Shown here one piece after another: positions 54,495-63,344 of a stretch of 64,000 nucleotides of DNA. A program made the translations under genes and the position numbers. Below the pieces are notes generated by a model. The model saw only the letters and a list, made by a program, of their open reading frames with translations, was not told where the DNA came from and did no database searches. Origin of the DNA: Thermoflavifilum sp. (GTDB taxonomy: Bacteria > Bacteroidota > Bacteroidia > Chitinophagales > Chitinophagaceae); contig NZ_CP063141.1 in NCBI RefSeq assembly GCF_014961315.1, positions 1,736,001-1,800,000 of the forward strand, given 5' to 3'. How positions within the stretch are numbered: position 1 is the first letter of the stretch; each line of letters opens with the position of its first letter.

Positions 54495-55364
54495 ATGCGT
54501 ATCATTCCTTTTAAGATTCCGAAGACCCGGAATGAATTTTATCATTATCAGATCGATCGGCTGAAGTGTTTCTATGATAAGCTGCATCAGCATCCTGAGG
54601 TGCAGATAACTTATATTGAAAAAGGGCGGGGCACGCTCATTGCTGGCGATTATACAGGTCGTTTTGCACCGGGCGATGTGTTTATCATTGGTTCTTCATT
54701 GCCGCATGTTTTCAAGAGTGATGAAAATGATCATCTTCAGCAAAACAGGCCATCGGTCGGTTATTCGCTGTATATCGACATGAAAGCCTGGGAGCAGGAA
54801 TTCTGGAAGAGTAATGATACATTAGCTGTTGCACAATTTTTTCATCAGTGTTATCAGGCTTACCAGTGTCATGTGTCGCTGGCCCGGCAGCTGGCCTGTC
54901 GGTTGAAACGAATTGGTCGTGTCACTGGATTCAAGCGAACATTAGAGATTCTCGGCTTGCTGGATATGATTTATGAGCATCGAGAAAAGATGCACATGCT
55001 TTCCGATGGAGGATGGCTGAAGATCATACCTGAAACCGAAGATACGCGCATGAGCAGAATCATTCGCTTTACACTCGAAGCCTATCATCGACCGATCAGC
55101 TTACAGGAAGTGGCGCGTGTTGCCAATCTTTCGGTGGAAGCCTTTTGCCGATATTTCAAAACGCATACCCGTAAAACCTATATCAGTTTTCTGAATGAAG
55201 TGCGTATTCATCATGCCTGTCGCTTGCTGGCCGAGAAAGAATTTACTTTCAGTGAAATCGCCTATCAGGTGGGATTCAGCAATCTTTCTTATTTCAACCG
55301 GATCTTCAAACGCGTTACCCACAAAACACCCGGTGAATATGCCTTAATGTTGGAGAAGCCATAG
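54495..55364 (+). CDS. AraC family transcriptional regulator
   Basis: 289 residues. The N-terminal cupin-like effector domain (HPEVQITYIEKGRGTLIAGD, FAPGDVFIIGSSLPH) precedes the C-terminal pair of helix-turn-helix motifs. These are ISLQEVARVANLSVEAFCRY and FSEIAYQVGFSNLSYFNRIF, ending with the family-typical KTPGEYAL. It is divergent from the hydroxyproline operon, so it most likely controls that operon in response to hydroxyproline or an intermediate. A sugar effector is also possible. Confidence 0.88.
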   Translation: MRIIPFKIPKTRNEFYHYQIDRLKCFYDKLHQHPEVQITYIEKGRGTLIAGDYTGRFAPGDVFIIGSSLPHVFKSDENDHLQQNRPSVGYSLYIDMKAWEQEFWKSNDTLAVAQFFHQCYQAYQCHVSLARQLACRLKRIGRVTGFKRTLEILGLLDMIYEHREKMHMLSDGGWLKIIPETEDTRMSRIIRFTLEAYHRPISLQEVARVANLSVEAFCRYFKTHTRKTYISFLNEVRIHHACRLLAEKEFTFSEIAYQVGFSNLSYFNRIFKRVTHKTPGEYALMLEKP

Positions 55365-55368
55365 GGTT

Positions 55369-56079
55369 TTATACAATCAACTTATCGGGGTTGGGTACGA
55401 AGCGCAGGAAGGCCTGAAAGTTGGCCCGGTATTTTTTACGATCCAGTTTGTAATAAAATGCACCTTTCTTGGAATTGGACTTATCCTTGTCGGGTTGCTT
55501 GATCAACAGGCCGGTGGAAAGCACTTTACGACTGAAATTGCGTTTATCAAAGGTGGTATCATAGATCCCTTCGTATAAATTTTGCAACTGCGGGATGGTG
55601 AACTTAGGCGGCAGCAGTTCAAAGAGGATAGGATGGAGGGAGGCCTTGTAGCGGAGTTGCCGGCGGGCGAGCTTCACCATTTCCATGTGATCGAAAATCA
55701 ATTCAGGAATATGGTTTAAGGGAAACCATTCGGCGTGATATTCTTCGCTGATCTGTTTCTGATATTTATGGATATCGATAAGGGCAAAATAGGCGATGCT
55801 GATGGTGCGCTCCACCGGGTCGCGATGCGGGTCGCCGAAAGCATGCAGTTGTTCCAGATACACGCCTTCCAGTCCGGTGAGCTTTTTCAGGATGCGGTTG
55901 GCCGCTTCATCCAGACTTTCTTCGGGTTTCACGAATCCTCCCATCAGGCTCCATTTCCCGCGTTCGGGTTCAAAGCCGCGCTGGATGAGTAGAATTTTCA
56001 GCGTTTCTCCATCGAAGCCAAAGATGATGCAATCTACGGCAACCAGGTAGTGGGCCTCGCCTTTATATTTATGAATCAT
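55369..56079 (-). CDS. NUDIX-domain transcriptional regulator (AraR/NrtR type)
   Basis: 236 residues from the ATG at 56079 (MIHKYKGEAHYL). The N-terminal NUDIX domain is followed by a winged helix (FTIPQLQNLYEGIYDTTFDK, RNFSRKVLSTGLLI). The Nudix box reads GGFVKPEESLDEAANRILKK, so the catalytic REuxEE glutamates are replaced (RILKKL) and hydrolase activity should be lost. That is expected for a ligand-sensing regulator. Bacteroidota regulators of this layout include the L-arabinose-responsive AraR. A GC hairpin (CCGCC/GGCGG, 56083-56099) lies directly upstream of the start. Confidence 0.82.
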   Translation of the reverse strand: MIHKYKGEAHYLVAVDCIIFGFDGETLKILLIQRGFEPERGKWSLMGGFVKPEESLDEAANRILKKLTGLEGVYLEQLHAFGDPHRDPVERTISIAYFALIDIHKYQKQISEEYHAEWFPLNHIPELIFDHMEMVKLARRQLRYKASLHPILFELLPPKFTIPQLQNLYEGIYDTTFDKRNFSRKVLSTGLLIKQPDKDKSNSKKGAFYYKLDRKKYRANFQAFLRFVPNPDKLIV

Positions 56080-56141
56080 AACCGCCGATGATTTTTTGGC
56101 GGATAAAGTTAAAAGGTTTACAACAGATATGCAGCTTTTCT

Positions 56142-57026
56142 TCAAGAAGCGCTCGCGTCGAACAGCGCACTCGACAGGTAACGATCGCCCCGGTCGCAAG
56201 CAATAAACACAATGAGCCCCTGATCTATTTCCCGGGCCACACGCAGGGCGGCGGCAGCAGCGCCACCTGTACTCATGCCGGCAAAGATGCCTTCTTCGGC
56301 GGCCAGACGCCGGGCCATGCGGGTGGCTTCATCTTCCGAGATCTCGATGAGCCGGTCGACCCGCGCGGGATCATAGATTTTGGGAAGATAGGCTTCGGGC
56401 CATTTGCGGATGCCGGGAATGCAGGCCCCTTCTGCAGGCTGACAGCCGATGATCTGGATATGTGGATTTTGCTCTTTCAGAAAACGCGAGCAACCCATGA
56501 TGGTGCCCGTTGTACCCATGGCACTCACGAAATGGGTGATCTGATGCCGGGTATCCCGCCAGATTTCGGGGCCTGTGGTTTCGTAATGGGCAAGCGCATT
56601 GTCGGGGTTGGCAAATTGGTTCAGCTCAAAATATCGACCGGTAGCGGATTTTTCGGCCGCATAATCACGGGCGGCTTCCATGTTTTCTACCAGCGTTACC
56701 CGGGCTCCAAAAGCCTGCATGGTGAGCACCCGCTCACGGGTGGAGCTGGACGGCATAACCAGTTCGATTTGCAGGTCGAACAGGCGAGCGATCATGGCCA
56801 GTGCGATGCCCGTATTTCCGCTGGTGGCTTCGATAAGCGACATGCCGGGTCGGATATCGCCCCGCGCCAGTGCATTTTTGATCATGTAATACGCCGGCCT
56901 GTCTTTTACACTTCCTCCCGGATTGTGTCCTTCCAGCTTGGCGAAGATCTGCACCTGAGGACTGGGTGAAAGGTGCCGGAGCTCAACCAGTGGTGTATTT
57001 CCGATGGTATCCAGTAAAGTAGCCAT
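56142..57026 (-). CDS. cysM: cysteine synthase B (O-acetylserine sulfhydrylase)
   Basis: 294 residues. Makes cysteine from O-acetylserine and sulfide or thiosulfate with PLP. The PLP lysine is in NPGGSVKDRPAYYM, the substrate loop in ATSGNTGIALAM, and the glycine-rich phosphate loop in SAMGTTGTIMG. EGIFAGMSTGGAAAA is the conserved C-terminal site. The short, CysM-like length supports the B isozyme. ATG 57026 is preferred over a TTG at 57032. It lies just downstream of the serine acetyltransferase gene on the same strand, forming a two-step cysteine operon. Confidence 0.92.
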   Translation of the reverse strand: MATLLDTIGNTPLVELRHLSPSPQVQIFAKLEGHNPGGSVKDRPAYYMIKNALARGDIRPGMSLIEATSGNTGIALAMIARLFDLQIELVMPSSSTRERVLTMQAFGARVTLVENMEAARDYAAEKSATGRYFELNQFANPDNALAHYETTGPEIWRDTRHQITHFVSAMGTTGTIMGCSRFLKEQNPHIQIIGCQPAEGACIPGIRKWPEAYLPKIYDPARVDRLIEISEDEATRMARRLAAEEGIFAGMSTGGAAAAALRVAREIDQGLIVFIACDRGDRYLSSALFDASAS

Positions 57027-57050
57027 GATCAATGATTCCGAAGCTCAAAT

Positions 57051-57863
57051 TTACATTTGAATGGTGCCTTCTTCGACGGTGATTTCAGGCGTATGATACA
57101 CAATGGAGCCCGGAGGCACGCTACGGGTAAGCCATACATTACCACCGATGATGCTGTGGTGGCCGATCACCGTGTCGCCCCCCAGGATCGTTGCTCCCGA
57201 ATAAATCACCACATAATCTTCCACAGTGGGGTGGCGCTTCTGGGAAGCCATGCTTTTATCCACGCTCAACGCCCCGAGTGTAGCTCCTTGATAGATTTTC
57301 ACATGTTTGCCGATGCGTGTCGTTTCCCCGATGACAATGCCGGTGCCATGATCAATGAAAAAATATTCATCGATTTCCGCACCTGGATGGATATCTATAC
57401 CGGTTTGTGAATGCGCATGTTCCGTAAGGATGCGTGGAATAAGCGGCACGCCCAGCACATGCAGCGCATGCGCGATGCGGTAGATAGCAATAGCCTGAAA
57501 ACCCGGATAGGCACGAATGACCTCGAAATGGCTTCTGGCCGCCGGATCGCCCATCACAATGGCCTCCACATCGGTATTCAGGGTTTCATATAAAGCCGGA
57601 ACCTGGTCGAAAAAGGCCTCGACAATCCCTGCGTTATCGGCTTTTCGACAGGCCTGGGTGGCGTTTAAAATATGGATGAGCCGGTCTTTAAGCCGGTAAA
57701 AATTATCTTCAATTTCCTGGAGCGAGCGAAACAGGCAACGGGAATGCTCGGGGTATAGCAGGCAGATGAGATCATTGGCCCAGCCCGCAATTTCTTCATT
57801 CGGCGGAACGATATCCATCCGCTGCTGTTTTTCCCATATTTTTTGAAAAAATGCTTTTTGCAT
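57051..57863 (-). CDS. cysE: serine O-acetyltransferase (EpsC type)
   Basis: About 270 residues. Acetylates serine to O-acetylserine for CysM. The C-terminal left-handed beta-helix of hexapeptide repeats is clear: [34 protein letters not shown] and [21 protein letters not shown]. The helical N-terminal part is the longer form seen in EpsC-like enzymes. An in-frame ATG at 57884 would add seven residues. It is followed 24 bases later by cysM. Confidence 0.9.
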   Translation of the reverse strand: MQKAFFQKIWEKQQRMDIVPPNEEIAGWANDLICLLYPEHSRCLFRSLQEIEDNFYRLKDRLIHILNATQACRKADNAGIVEAFFDQVPALYETLNTDVEAIVMGDPAARSHFEVIRAYPGFQAIAIYRIAHALHVLGVPLIPRILTEHAHSQTGIDIHPGAEIDEYFFIDHGTGIVIGETTRIGKHVKIYQGATLGALSVDKSMASQKRHPTVEDYVVIYSGATILGGDTVIGHHSIIGGNVWLTRSVPPGSIVYHTPEITVEEGTIQM

Positions 57864-57992
57864 CGTTAAAAATTGAAAAATCATCAGGGATTGGGTTCCC
57901 CTTTCAAATCTTTTGCAAGTTTAGGGAAAAATATGCAGGCACTCCGTCATGAAAATGACATGTACGGGCTGAAGACAGGTACAGAGAAAGCA

Positions 57993-58904
57993 TCAGTAGC
58001 CCCACTGTTTCATCACGGCGTAATCGGCTGCCACACAGCTCAACGGAGTTTGTCCCTGATAGGATTCCTGTTCCACGATGAAATAGCGTGTGCCGCCGAT
58101 GGTGCGGCCTTCATCTACGATCTGGTGAACGGGAATGACGCCTTTGCCGAGGATACAGCTTTCGTATTTCTCACCCATCTCACCCGCATGGGTGGTGCGG
58201 ATTTCGTCTTTGACGTGCATCAGCAGGAAACGCCCGGGGTATTCTTTCAAGATTTGCTGGGCACGTCCACCGGCGCCATACATGTTTCCGATATCGATTT
58301 GTTGAGCCACCAGCCGGGGATAGGTGTGTTGCAGGATCAGGTCGTACATGCGCTGGCCCCGGAGCGAAGTATTGAATTCGAAATCGTGGTTGTGATAACC
58401 AAATTGCAGGTGATATTGATGGCAGAGTTCACCACAACGATTCATGATATCGAGAAAATGCATGAACCGGTCATAATCGTTACGTAGACTTTCATCCATC
58501 CAGGGACTGATGATGAATTGCTGTCCCACGGTAGCCGCATCTTCAAGGGTATATTTCCAGTCGTCGGTAAAGGTTTTTCGGGCTTCATCCCAGTCGGTAG
58601 GTTTCAAGACTACATGTCCGCTGGGCATGGACAGGCCCGTTTGGCTTAACAGCTGCTTGAATGCTTTGGGTGTATATCCATAGAATTTTCGGTTGGCATA
58701 GCCTGCATGTTCCACATATCGATAACCGATGCGGGCGAGCTGCTGGAGGGTGTCGGCCGGATTTTTTTGCATATCGTCGCGCACGGAATAGAGTTGAATA
58801 CCCAGTATGGTGTCAGGAAAACGACCTGCAGATAAGGCTTCGGGCCACAGGGCCATACCGGCCAGGCTGAGTGTGCCGCTTTTCAGGAAATCTCGTCGGT
58901 TCAT
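57993..58904 (-). CDS. Tat-exported sugar phosphate isomerase/epimerase family protein
   Basis: 303 residues. The N terminus MNRRDFLKSGTLSLAGMAL is a twin-arginine signal, as in many Bacteroidota members of the xylose-isomerase-like TIM-barrel family (AP_endonuc_2). Conserved metal-site segments are RYVEHAGYANRKF, FGYHNHDFEF, QQIDIGNMYGAGG, LLMHVKDEI and YFIVEQESYQG. The substrate is unknown; periplasmic sugar or inositol derivatives are typical guesses. It is divergent from the flippase gene with only 48 bases between the starts. Confidence 0.85.
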   Translation of the reverse strand: MNRRDFLKSGTLSLAGMALWPEALSAGRFPDTILGIQLYSVRDDMQKNPADTLQQLARIGYRYVEHAGYANRKFYGYTPKAFKQLLSQTGLSMPSGHVVLKPTDWDEARKTFTDDWKYTLEDAATVGQQFIISPWMDESLRNDYDRFMHFLDIMNRCGELCHQYHLQFGYHNHDFEFNTSLRGQRMYDLILQHTYPRLVAQQIDIGNMYGAGGRAQQILKEYPGRFLLMHVKDEIRTTHAGEMGEKYESCILGKGVIPVHQIVDEGRTIGGTRYFIVEQESYQGQTPLSCVAADYAVMKQWGY

Positions 58905-58952
58905 GAGGAATATGTTTTTCAGCGGTAAGATACAGAATTATTATTTTAGGGT

Positions 58953-60242
58953 ATGCCGTTTCATCTCCATCTCCGGCACAACCTTACGGGCAGACTGTTG
59001 TTTCTGTGCACACAATTGTTTTTCAACACCTTGTTCATTCGCTTACTGGGTCCACATGGCAATGGTCAACTGGCATTGCTCACCACCAATACAAACTTTC
59101 TGGTATTGATTGTTGGGCTGGGAATGGATGCTGCGGTGGTATATGATGTAGCCAGACAAAAACGTAATACCGCAGAACGCTTGCGCTATCTGTACAGTGT
59201 TTTTATCGTGCAGGTGTTGTTGATATGCGGTTTCAGCATTCTGTTTCAGTATTGCTTCGGATATGCTTATTTCGGATATCCTACTCCCTGGGGTGTTGTG
59301 TATGCGGCCGCATTGCTACTGAGTAATTATGGGGTAGCTCTATGGAACGGCGAAAAGCATTTTCGCGTGGTGTATCAGGTGATGATATCCATTTATGTAC
59401 TGGCCATTTTGCTGTTCGGTGTGATTGATGCATGTCGTATTCAGCTTTCAGAAGCCGCGTTATTAAAATTGTATATCTGGATGAATGTATGCATAGGCTT
59501 ATGGCTCACAGCAAAATATGTTTATGTTCATCGTCGTGATTTGCATTTTTCTTTCCGATCTGTTGCTATTTTTAGTAAAGAATGGTTTCGTTTCGGTCAA
59601 CTGGTATGCTGGGCAAATTTGTTTCAATATCTTGCCTATCGGATGGATATCTGGATGGTGGCTTTTTTTCTGCATAAAGATCAACTGGGTATATATGCAC
59701 TTGCGGAAAAAATCATCCAGACGCTGTGGATGATTCCTTCTTCAATGGCGACGGTGATATTTGCATATACCGATCAGGTTTCAGACACAGCTTGGTTTGC
59801 TGGATTTTTCAGGTTGCTCAGGTTGGTGATGTGGTGCTTTTTATTGGCGGATGTGGTATTGTTGTTTACGGGCGATTACTGGATGAACTTGCTTTTTGGA
59901 CCTTCATTTCGGGCTGCATGGACTCCTTTGCGGATTTTATTGCCTGGAGCAACTGTGTTTGTATTGAACATTTTACTTGCGGCCTATTTTGCAGCATGCA
60001 ATAGGTTACACATCAATCTGATCAATTCTGCAATTTGCTGCATGGTGATTGTCCTGTGCGATTGGTGGTGGATACCCCGGCTGGGCATTAACGGTGCTGC
60101 ATGGGCGTCAACGCTGGGTTATGGCATCAGTGGCCTACTGGCCTATTTGCTATTTTTCCGCATGCATCGGCTTTCCTGGTTGGCCATATTCAAATGGCAG
60201 CCTGAGGATGTAAAACGATTGTTTTCATTTCTTTTTCGTTAA
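58953..60242 (+). CDS. oligosaccharide flippase / polysaccharide biosynthesis membrane protein
   Basis: 429 residues with about 12 hydrophobic helices (for example VLAILLFGVIDACRI, MVIVLCDWWWIPRLGI). The N-terminal GPHGNGQLALLTTNTNFLV and the C-terminal LGINGAAWASTLGYGISGLL are typical of the MOP-superfamily Wzx-like exporters. It probably flips lipid-linked sugars or exports a polysaccharide. The glycosyltransferase gene begins two bases after its stop. Confidence 0.82.
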   Translation: MPFHLHLRHNLTGRLLFLCTQLFFNTLFIRLLGPHGNGQLALLTTNTNFLVLIVGLGMDAAVVYDVARQKRNTAERLRYLYSVFIVQVLLICGFSILFQYCFGYAYFGYPTPWGVVYAAALLLSNYGVALWNGEKHFRVVYQVMISIYVLAILLFGVIDACRIQLSEAALLKLYIWMNVCIGLWLTAKYVYVHRRDLHFSFRSVAIFSKEWFRFGQLVCWANLFQYLAYRMDIWMVAFFLHKDQLGIYALAEKIIQTLWMIPSSMATVIFAYTDQVSDTAWFAGFFRLLRLVMWCFLLADVVLLFTGDYWMNLLFGPSFRAAWTPLRILLPGATVFVLNILLAAYFAACNRLHINLINSAICCMVIVLCDWWWIPRLGINGAAWASTLGYGISGLLAYLLFFRMHRLSWLAIFKWQPEDVKRLFSFLFR

Positions 60243-60244
60243 AC

Positions 60245-61420
60245 ATGTGTGCCCGAAAAAACATACTCTGGCTGGTGAGCTGGTATCCTGATCGGGAACA
60301 GCCCGTGAATGGTGATTTCATTGAACGGCACGCACTCGTGGCCAGTACAATCGTAAACGTGATCGTATTGCATATCGCCTGGGATGCGCAGCTATCGGCA
60401 GCCCGAATAGAAAAAGATGATACACATGCTCCGCATCTTATGGTATATCGCTGGTATGATGCACCTTCCACGTGTAGCATTACCTGGCTTAGGAAATTGC
60501 ATCAATTCTGGAAATATTTCCGGGGAGTGATACAAGGCTTTCGAACAATTCAACAGGCGCATACACCCCTGGATTGCATCCATGTGCATGTGTGCTGGAA
60601 AGCAGGGCTCACAGCCTTATGTTTGAAATGGCTATCCGGAAAATCCTATTTGTTATCTGAACATGCCAGTTATTTTCAGCCGGCCTCGCCTCATGCATAC
60701 TGGCAGGATCATCCATGGAAACGCTGGATGATCAGGCTTATCCTGCGGGGAGCTTCTTTGTGGTTGCCTGTCTCCGAGAATCTCGGACATCACATGCAGA
60801 CTATTGCTGGCCGCAAACAGGTGTATGTATTGCCCAATGCAGTGGATACATCACTATTCACCTACCGGGAAGCCGGCTATCATCGCGAATTCCGCACATT
60901 TATTCATGTATCTGATTTACAGCCTCACAAACGGCCCGGGACAATTATTGCTGCTTTTGAGCAAGTAGCCCCCCGATTGCCTGAATGGCGGTTGCTCCTG
61001 GTAGGCCCCATCAGGAACGATGTAAAGCATAGATGGCAGCAAAGCCCTTATGCGGATAGGATTTATTTTACTGGCTGGTTAAAGCCTCCGGAAGTAGCTA
61101 TGCACCTGCAGCATGCCGATGTATTTGTCCTGTACAGTGATTATGAAAACCAGCCCTGTGCCTTGCTGGAGGCTTTATGTTGTGGATTGCCTGTTGTCGC
61201 CTCATCTGTGGGCGGCATAGCCGAAGTAGTGAATGAAAGGAATGGACGACTGATTCCACCCAACAATTTGCAGGTCTTATCGGATGCCTTGTTAGATGTT
61301 GCGAACAGGATTGATGATTTTGACCGGGTAGCCATATCCCTTGAGGCCCGCACGCGTTTTGGATATCCCGCCATAGCGGAACATTTCAGGCGCATCTACA
61401 CTGCTTATTGCGCAAGTTGA
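60245..61420 (+). CDS. glycosyltransferase family 4 protein
   Basis: 391 residues, GT-B fold. The N-terminal domain has WLVSWYPDREQPVNGDFIER and VHVCWKAGLTAL. The C-terminal nucleotide-sugar site has DLQPHKRPGTIIAAF, and the E-x7-E-type motif YENQPCALLEALCCGLPVVA followed by SSVGGIAEVV. The acceptor and donor sugars are unknown. It is operonic with the flippase, pointing to surface polysaccharide assembly. Confidence 0.88.
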   Translation: MCARKNILWLVSWYPDREQPVNGDFIERHALVASTIVNVIVLHIAWDAQLSAARIEKDDTHAPHLMVYRWYDAPSTCSITWLRKLHQFWKYFRGVIQGFRTIQQAHTPLDCIHVHVCWKAGLTALCLKWLSGKSYLLSEHASYFQPASPHAYWQDHPWKRWMIRLILRGASLWLPVSENLGHHMQTIAGRKQVYVLPNAVDTSLFTYREAGYHREFRTFIHVSDLQPHKRPGTIIAAFEQVAPRLPEWRLLLVGPIRNDVKHRWQQSPYADRIYFTGWLKPPEVAMHLQHADVFVLYSDYENQPCALLEALCCGLPVVASSVGGIAEVVNERNGRLIPPNNLQVLSDALLDVANRIDDFDRVAISLEARTRFGYPAIAEHFRRIYTAYCAS

Positions 61421-61448
61421 ATTTTACAGAAAAAAAATTATACCTTTA
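61417..61448 (+). promoter_or_regulatory. candidate promoter of the small ORF (TTG-N21-TACCTTTA)
   Basis: TTG at 61417-61419 (overlapping the glycosyltransferase stop) and TACCTTTA at 61441-61448, spaced by 21 bases, differ from the Bacteroidota consensus in one base. The site is 31 bases upstream of the ATG at 61480. Confidence 0.45.
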
Positions 61449-61479
61449 CTTCAATAAGTTAACCATAAAGCTGTTTCCT

Positions 61480-61710
61480 ATGGAACCAACCAAGCCACAG
61501 GTGGGTCAATCCCATTCCTCGGATTTGTTGAGTAAACGTGCGCTCATTGCCGAACAACAGAAATTAACTTCCGAAATCAATCGTTTAAAACTCGTTCTTC
61601 AGGCTCATGCTCACGACCCCCTTCGCGACTATATCCTCACGGAGTTATGCGTGCTGGAAGAAGAATTGGTGCAGATTGAATATACCCTGCAGCATTCAGA
61701 TCCCAGCTAA
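61480..61710 (+). CDS. small protein of unknown function, coiled-coil-like
   Basis: 76 residues, soluble and acidic. The central part (LLSKRALIAEQQKLTSEIN and ELCVLEEELVQIEYTLQ) looks like two amphipathic helices that could pair as a helical hairpin. I do not recognise a family. A plausible promoter precedes it, and the start at 61480 fits that promoter. It lies in a 314-base interval between the glycosyltransferase and the convergent thioesterase. Confidence 0.55.
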   Translation: MEPTKPQVGQSHSSDLLSKRALIAEQQKLTSEINRLKLVLQAHAHDPLRDYILTELCVLEEELVQIEYTLQHSDPS

Positions 61711-61734
61711 ACAACGAGGTGAGAACCTGCATGC

Positions 61735-62190
61735 TCAGGATGGTGAGCTCATCACCCGATAGGGGTTCAGCTTATCTTTCAGCTCCGCAGGCACGGCTTG
61801 TACCTTGCGATTTGCATAATCAAAACATACCATCCCCGTAATTGCTTCTGCAAGCGGTACGGACTGTCCGGAACGAATGGCTGATACAGCGTAACAGAAT
61901 TCCACAGTAACGCGCTGCATTTCACGAACACCCATACCAATCCGCAGTAGATCGCCGTAATGCCCTTCCTGCAGATATACCACCGACAGGTATCCCATAA
62001 TCAATCCCGTGCCGCAGGCATCGAGTTCGGTGCAACCCAGTGTTTGGAGAAATTGCAGCCGGGCTTCCTGTAAAATGCTGATCAGTGCATCATGCCCGAG
62101 ATGACCTCCATAGTTGATATCCTGTATGCGAACAGGAATTTCCGTTACATAAGGTAGGTTTGCCGGAACATGCAATTTTATTCTGCTCAT
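61735..62190 (-). CDS. hotdog-fold acyl-CoA thioesterase
   Basis: 151 residues of the 4-hydroxybenzoyl-CoA thioesterase/FadM-type hotdog family. The N-terminal EIPVRIQDINYGGHLGHDAL carries the usual active-site region (Asp and Asn-Tyr-Gly), followed by the hotdog helix LISILQEARLQFLQTLG. Substrate is probably a medium/long acyl-CoA. Its ATG overlaps the rdgB stop in an ATGA (62187-62190), so the two are translationally coupled. Confidence 0.82.
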   Translation of the reverse strand: MSRIKLHVPANLPYVTEIPVRIQDINYGGHLGHDALISILQEARLQFLQTLGCTELDACGTGLIMGYLSVVYLQEGHYGDLLRIGMGVREMQRVTVEFCYAVSAIRSGQSVPLAEAITGMVCFDYANRKVQAVPAELKDKLNPYRVMSSPS

Positions 62191-62786
62191 GATATAGATG
62201 ATTCAGCACTCAGCCGGTTAATGAGCTCATACAACGCCCGGATGGCTTTCGCCCGATGGCTGAATTGATTTTTTTCATCCAGATGCATTTCCGCAAATGT
62301 TTGCTGGCTGCCTTCTGGAATGAAAATCGGATCATATCCAAAACCTTCCCGGCCGCGGGGTGTAGCGGTAATATATCCTTTACAGATACCCTGTACCTGA
62401 AACAATTTTCCTTTCCAGATCAGTGTAATCACGGTGCGAAATTGAGCTTCACGATGGCTAATTCCCGCCATACGTGCAAGCAGCAGTGCGATGTGCTCGG
62501 CATCGCTGACGTTTTCACCCGCAAATCGGGCCGATCGTGCTCCGGGCGCACCCTGCAGCGCCTGAACTTCCAGCCCGCTATCCTCTGCAAAACAATCCTG
62601 TTGCAAGGCTTCGTAAATCGTCAGGGCTTTGATCCGGGAATTTTCTTCCAGCGAATCATAAGGTTCAGGTATCGGATCCCTGTAGTCAACATCCTGCAAA
62701 CTCAACACCCGAATGGATACCGGCAATAATGAGCGAACCTCCTGTAATTTATGTGGGTTATGTGTGGCAAATATCAGGGTGGGCAT
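62187..62786 (-). CDS. rdgB: XTP/dITP diphosphatase (RdgB/HAM1)
   Basis: 199 residues. Hydrolyses dITP and XTP so deaminated purines are not built into DNA. The N-terminal FATHNPHKLQEVRSLLP is the nucleotide-binding motif. DSGLEVQALQGAPGARSARF and the C-terminal EGFGYDPIFIPEG plus NQFSHRAKAIRAL are the family signatures, all intact. It begins a small operon with the thioesterase. Confidence 0.95.
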   Translation of the reverse strand: MPTLIFATHNPHKLQEVRSLLPVSIRVLSLQDVDYRDPIPEPYDSLEENSRIKALTIYEALQQDCFAEDSGLEVQALQGAPGARSARFAGENVSDAEHIALLLARMAGISHREAQFRTVITLIWKGKLFQVQGICKGYITATPRGREGFGYDPIFIPEGSQQTFAEMHLDEKNQFSHRAKAIRALYELINRLSAESSIS

Positions 62787-62799
62787 ATCATACCATGCG

Positions 62800-63273
62800 T
62801 TAAAAGAAAATGCGTTTCAGGGCCTGCCAGAGTAATTTCTTGCGGGATTTATCTTCATGCAACGCGGCCAGTCCATCTGCATACAACACATGAGCTTGAT
62901 CGATTGTAGCGGGTTGGTATGGAGATAGCGTCGATTGACCGAGATCATTTAACATTATTCCAAATAATAGCAACACTGCTGGGTTCCAGGTTTGCTGAAT
63001 TTGCTTCCAGCTCCAGGTAGTGCCCGATTCAACCGATTGAATCATGGTATCCTGCGGGGGATTGAGCTTGCATGATTGAAGAATGTCGTGCAAAAGCTTT
63101 TGCAAAGGAGGCATCTGCTCAATAGCCTGGATCAGCACCACTACATTCCGGGAATGGGTATGCGTTACCGAAGACCCTGTTTGTTCGGCAATGAACAGGG
63201 GCCCAGTAAAAAGCTGTGCCAGAAAATACGCATCCATGCGATCTGGCATGGGGTCATGTATCAAACGTTCCAT
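62800..63273 (-). CDS. hypothetical protein
   Basis: 157 residues from the ATG at 63273 (MERLIHDPMPDRMDAYFLAQ); an upstream TTG at 63303 is less likely. I do not recognise a domain. It is mostly helical by composition, with Trp-rich TTWSWKQIQQTWNPAV in the middle and a basic C terminus (EDKSRKKLLWQALKRIFF). It lies 13 bases upstream of rdgB on the same strand and is divergent from ilvE, so it probably heads the rdgB operon. Confidence 0.6.
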   Translation of the reverse strand: MERLIHDPMPDRMDAYFLAQLFTGPLFIAEQTGSSVTHTHSRNVVVLIQAIEQMPPLQKLLHDILQSCKLNPPQDTMIQSVESGTTWSWKQIQQTWNPAVLLLFGIMLNDLGQSTLSPYQPATIDQAHVLYADGLAALHEDKSRKKLLWQALKRIFF

Positions 63274-63344
63274 TGGGTTCCATGAAAAAATCCTAAATTG
63301 CAAAGGTCATAAAAAACGGTATTTAATTTAAACCACATTCAACA

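Noticed and set aside
56088..56969. 293-codon plus-strand ORF opposite cysM
   Set aside because: Shadow of cysM, whose catalytic motifs are all in the minus-strand frame.
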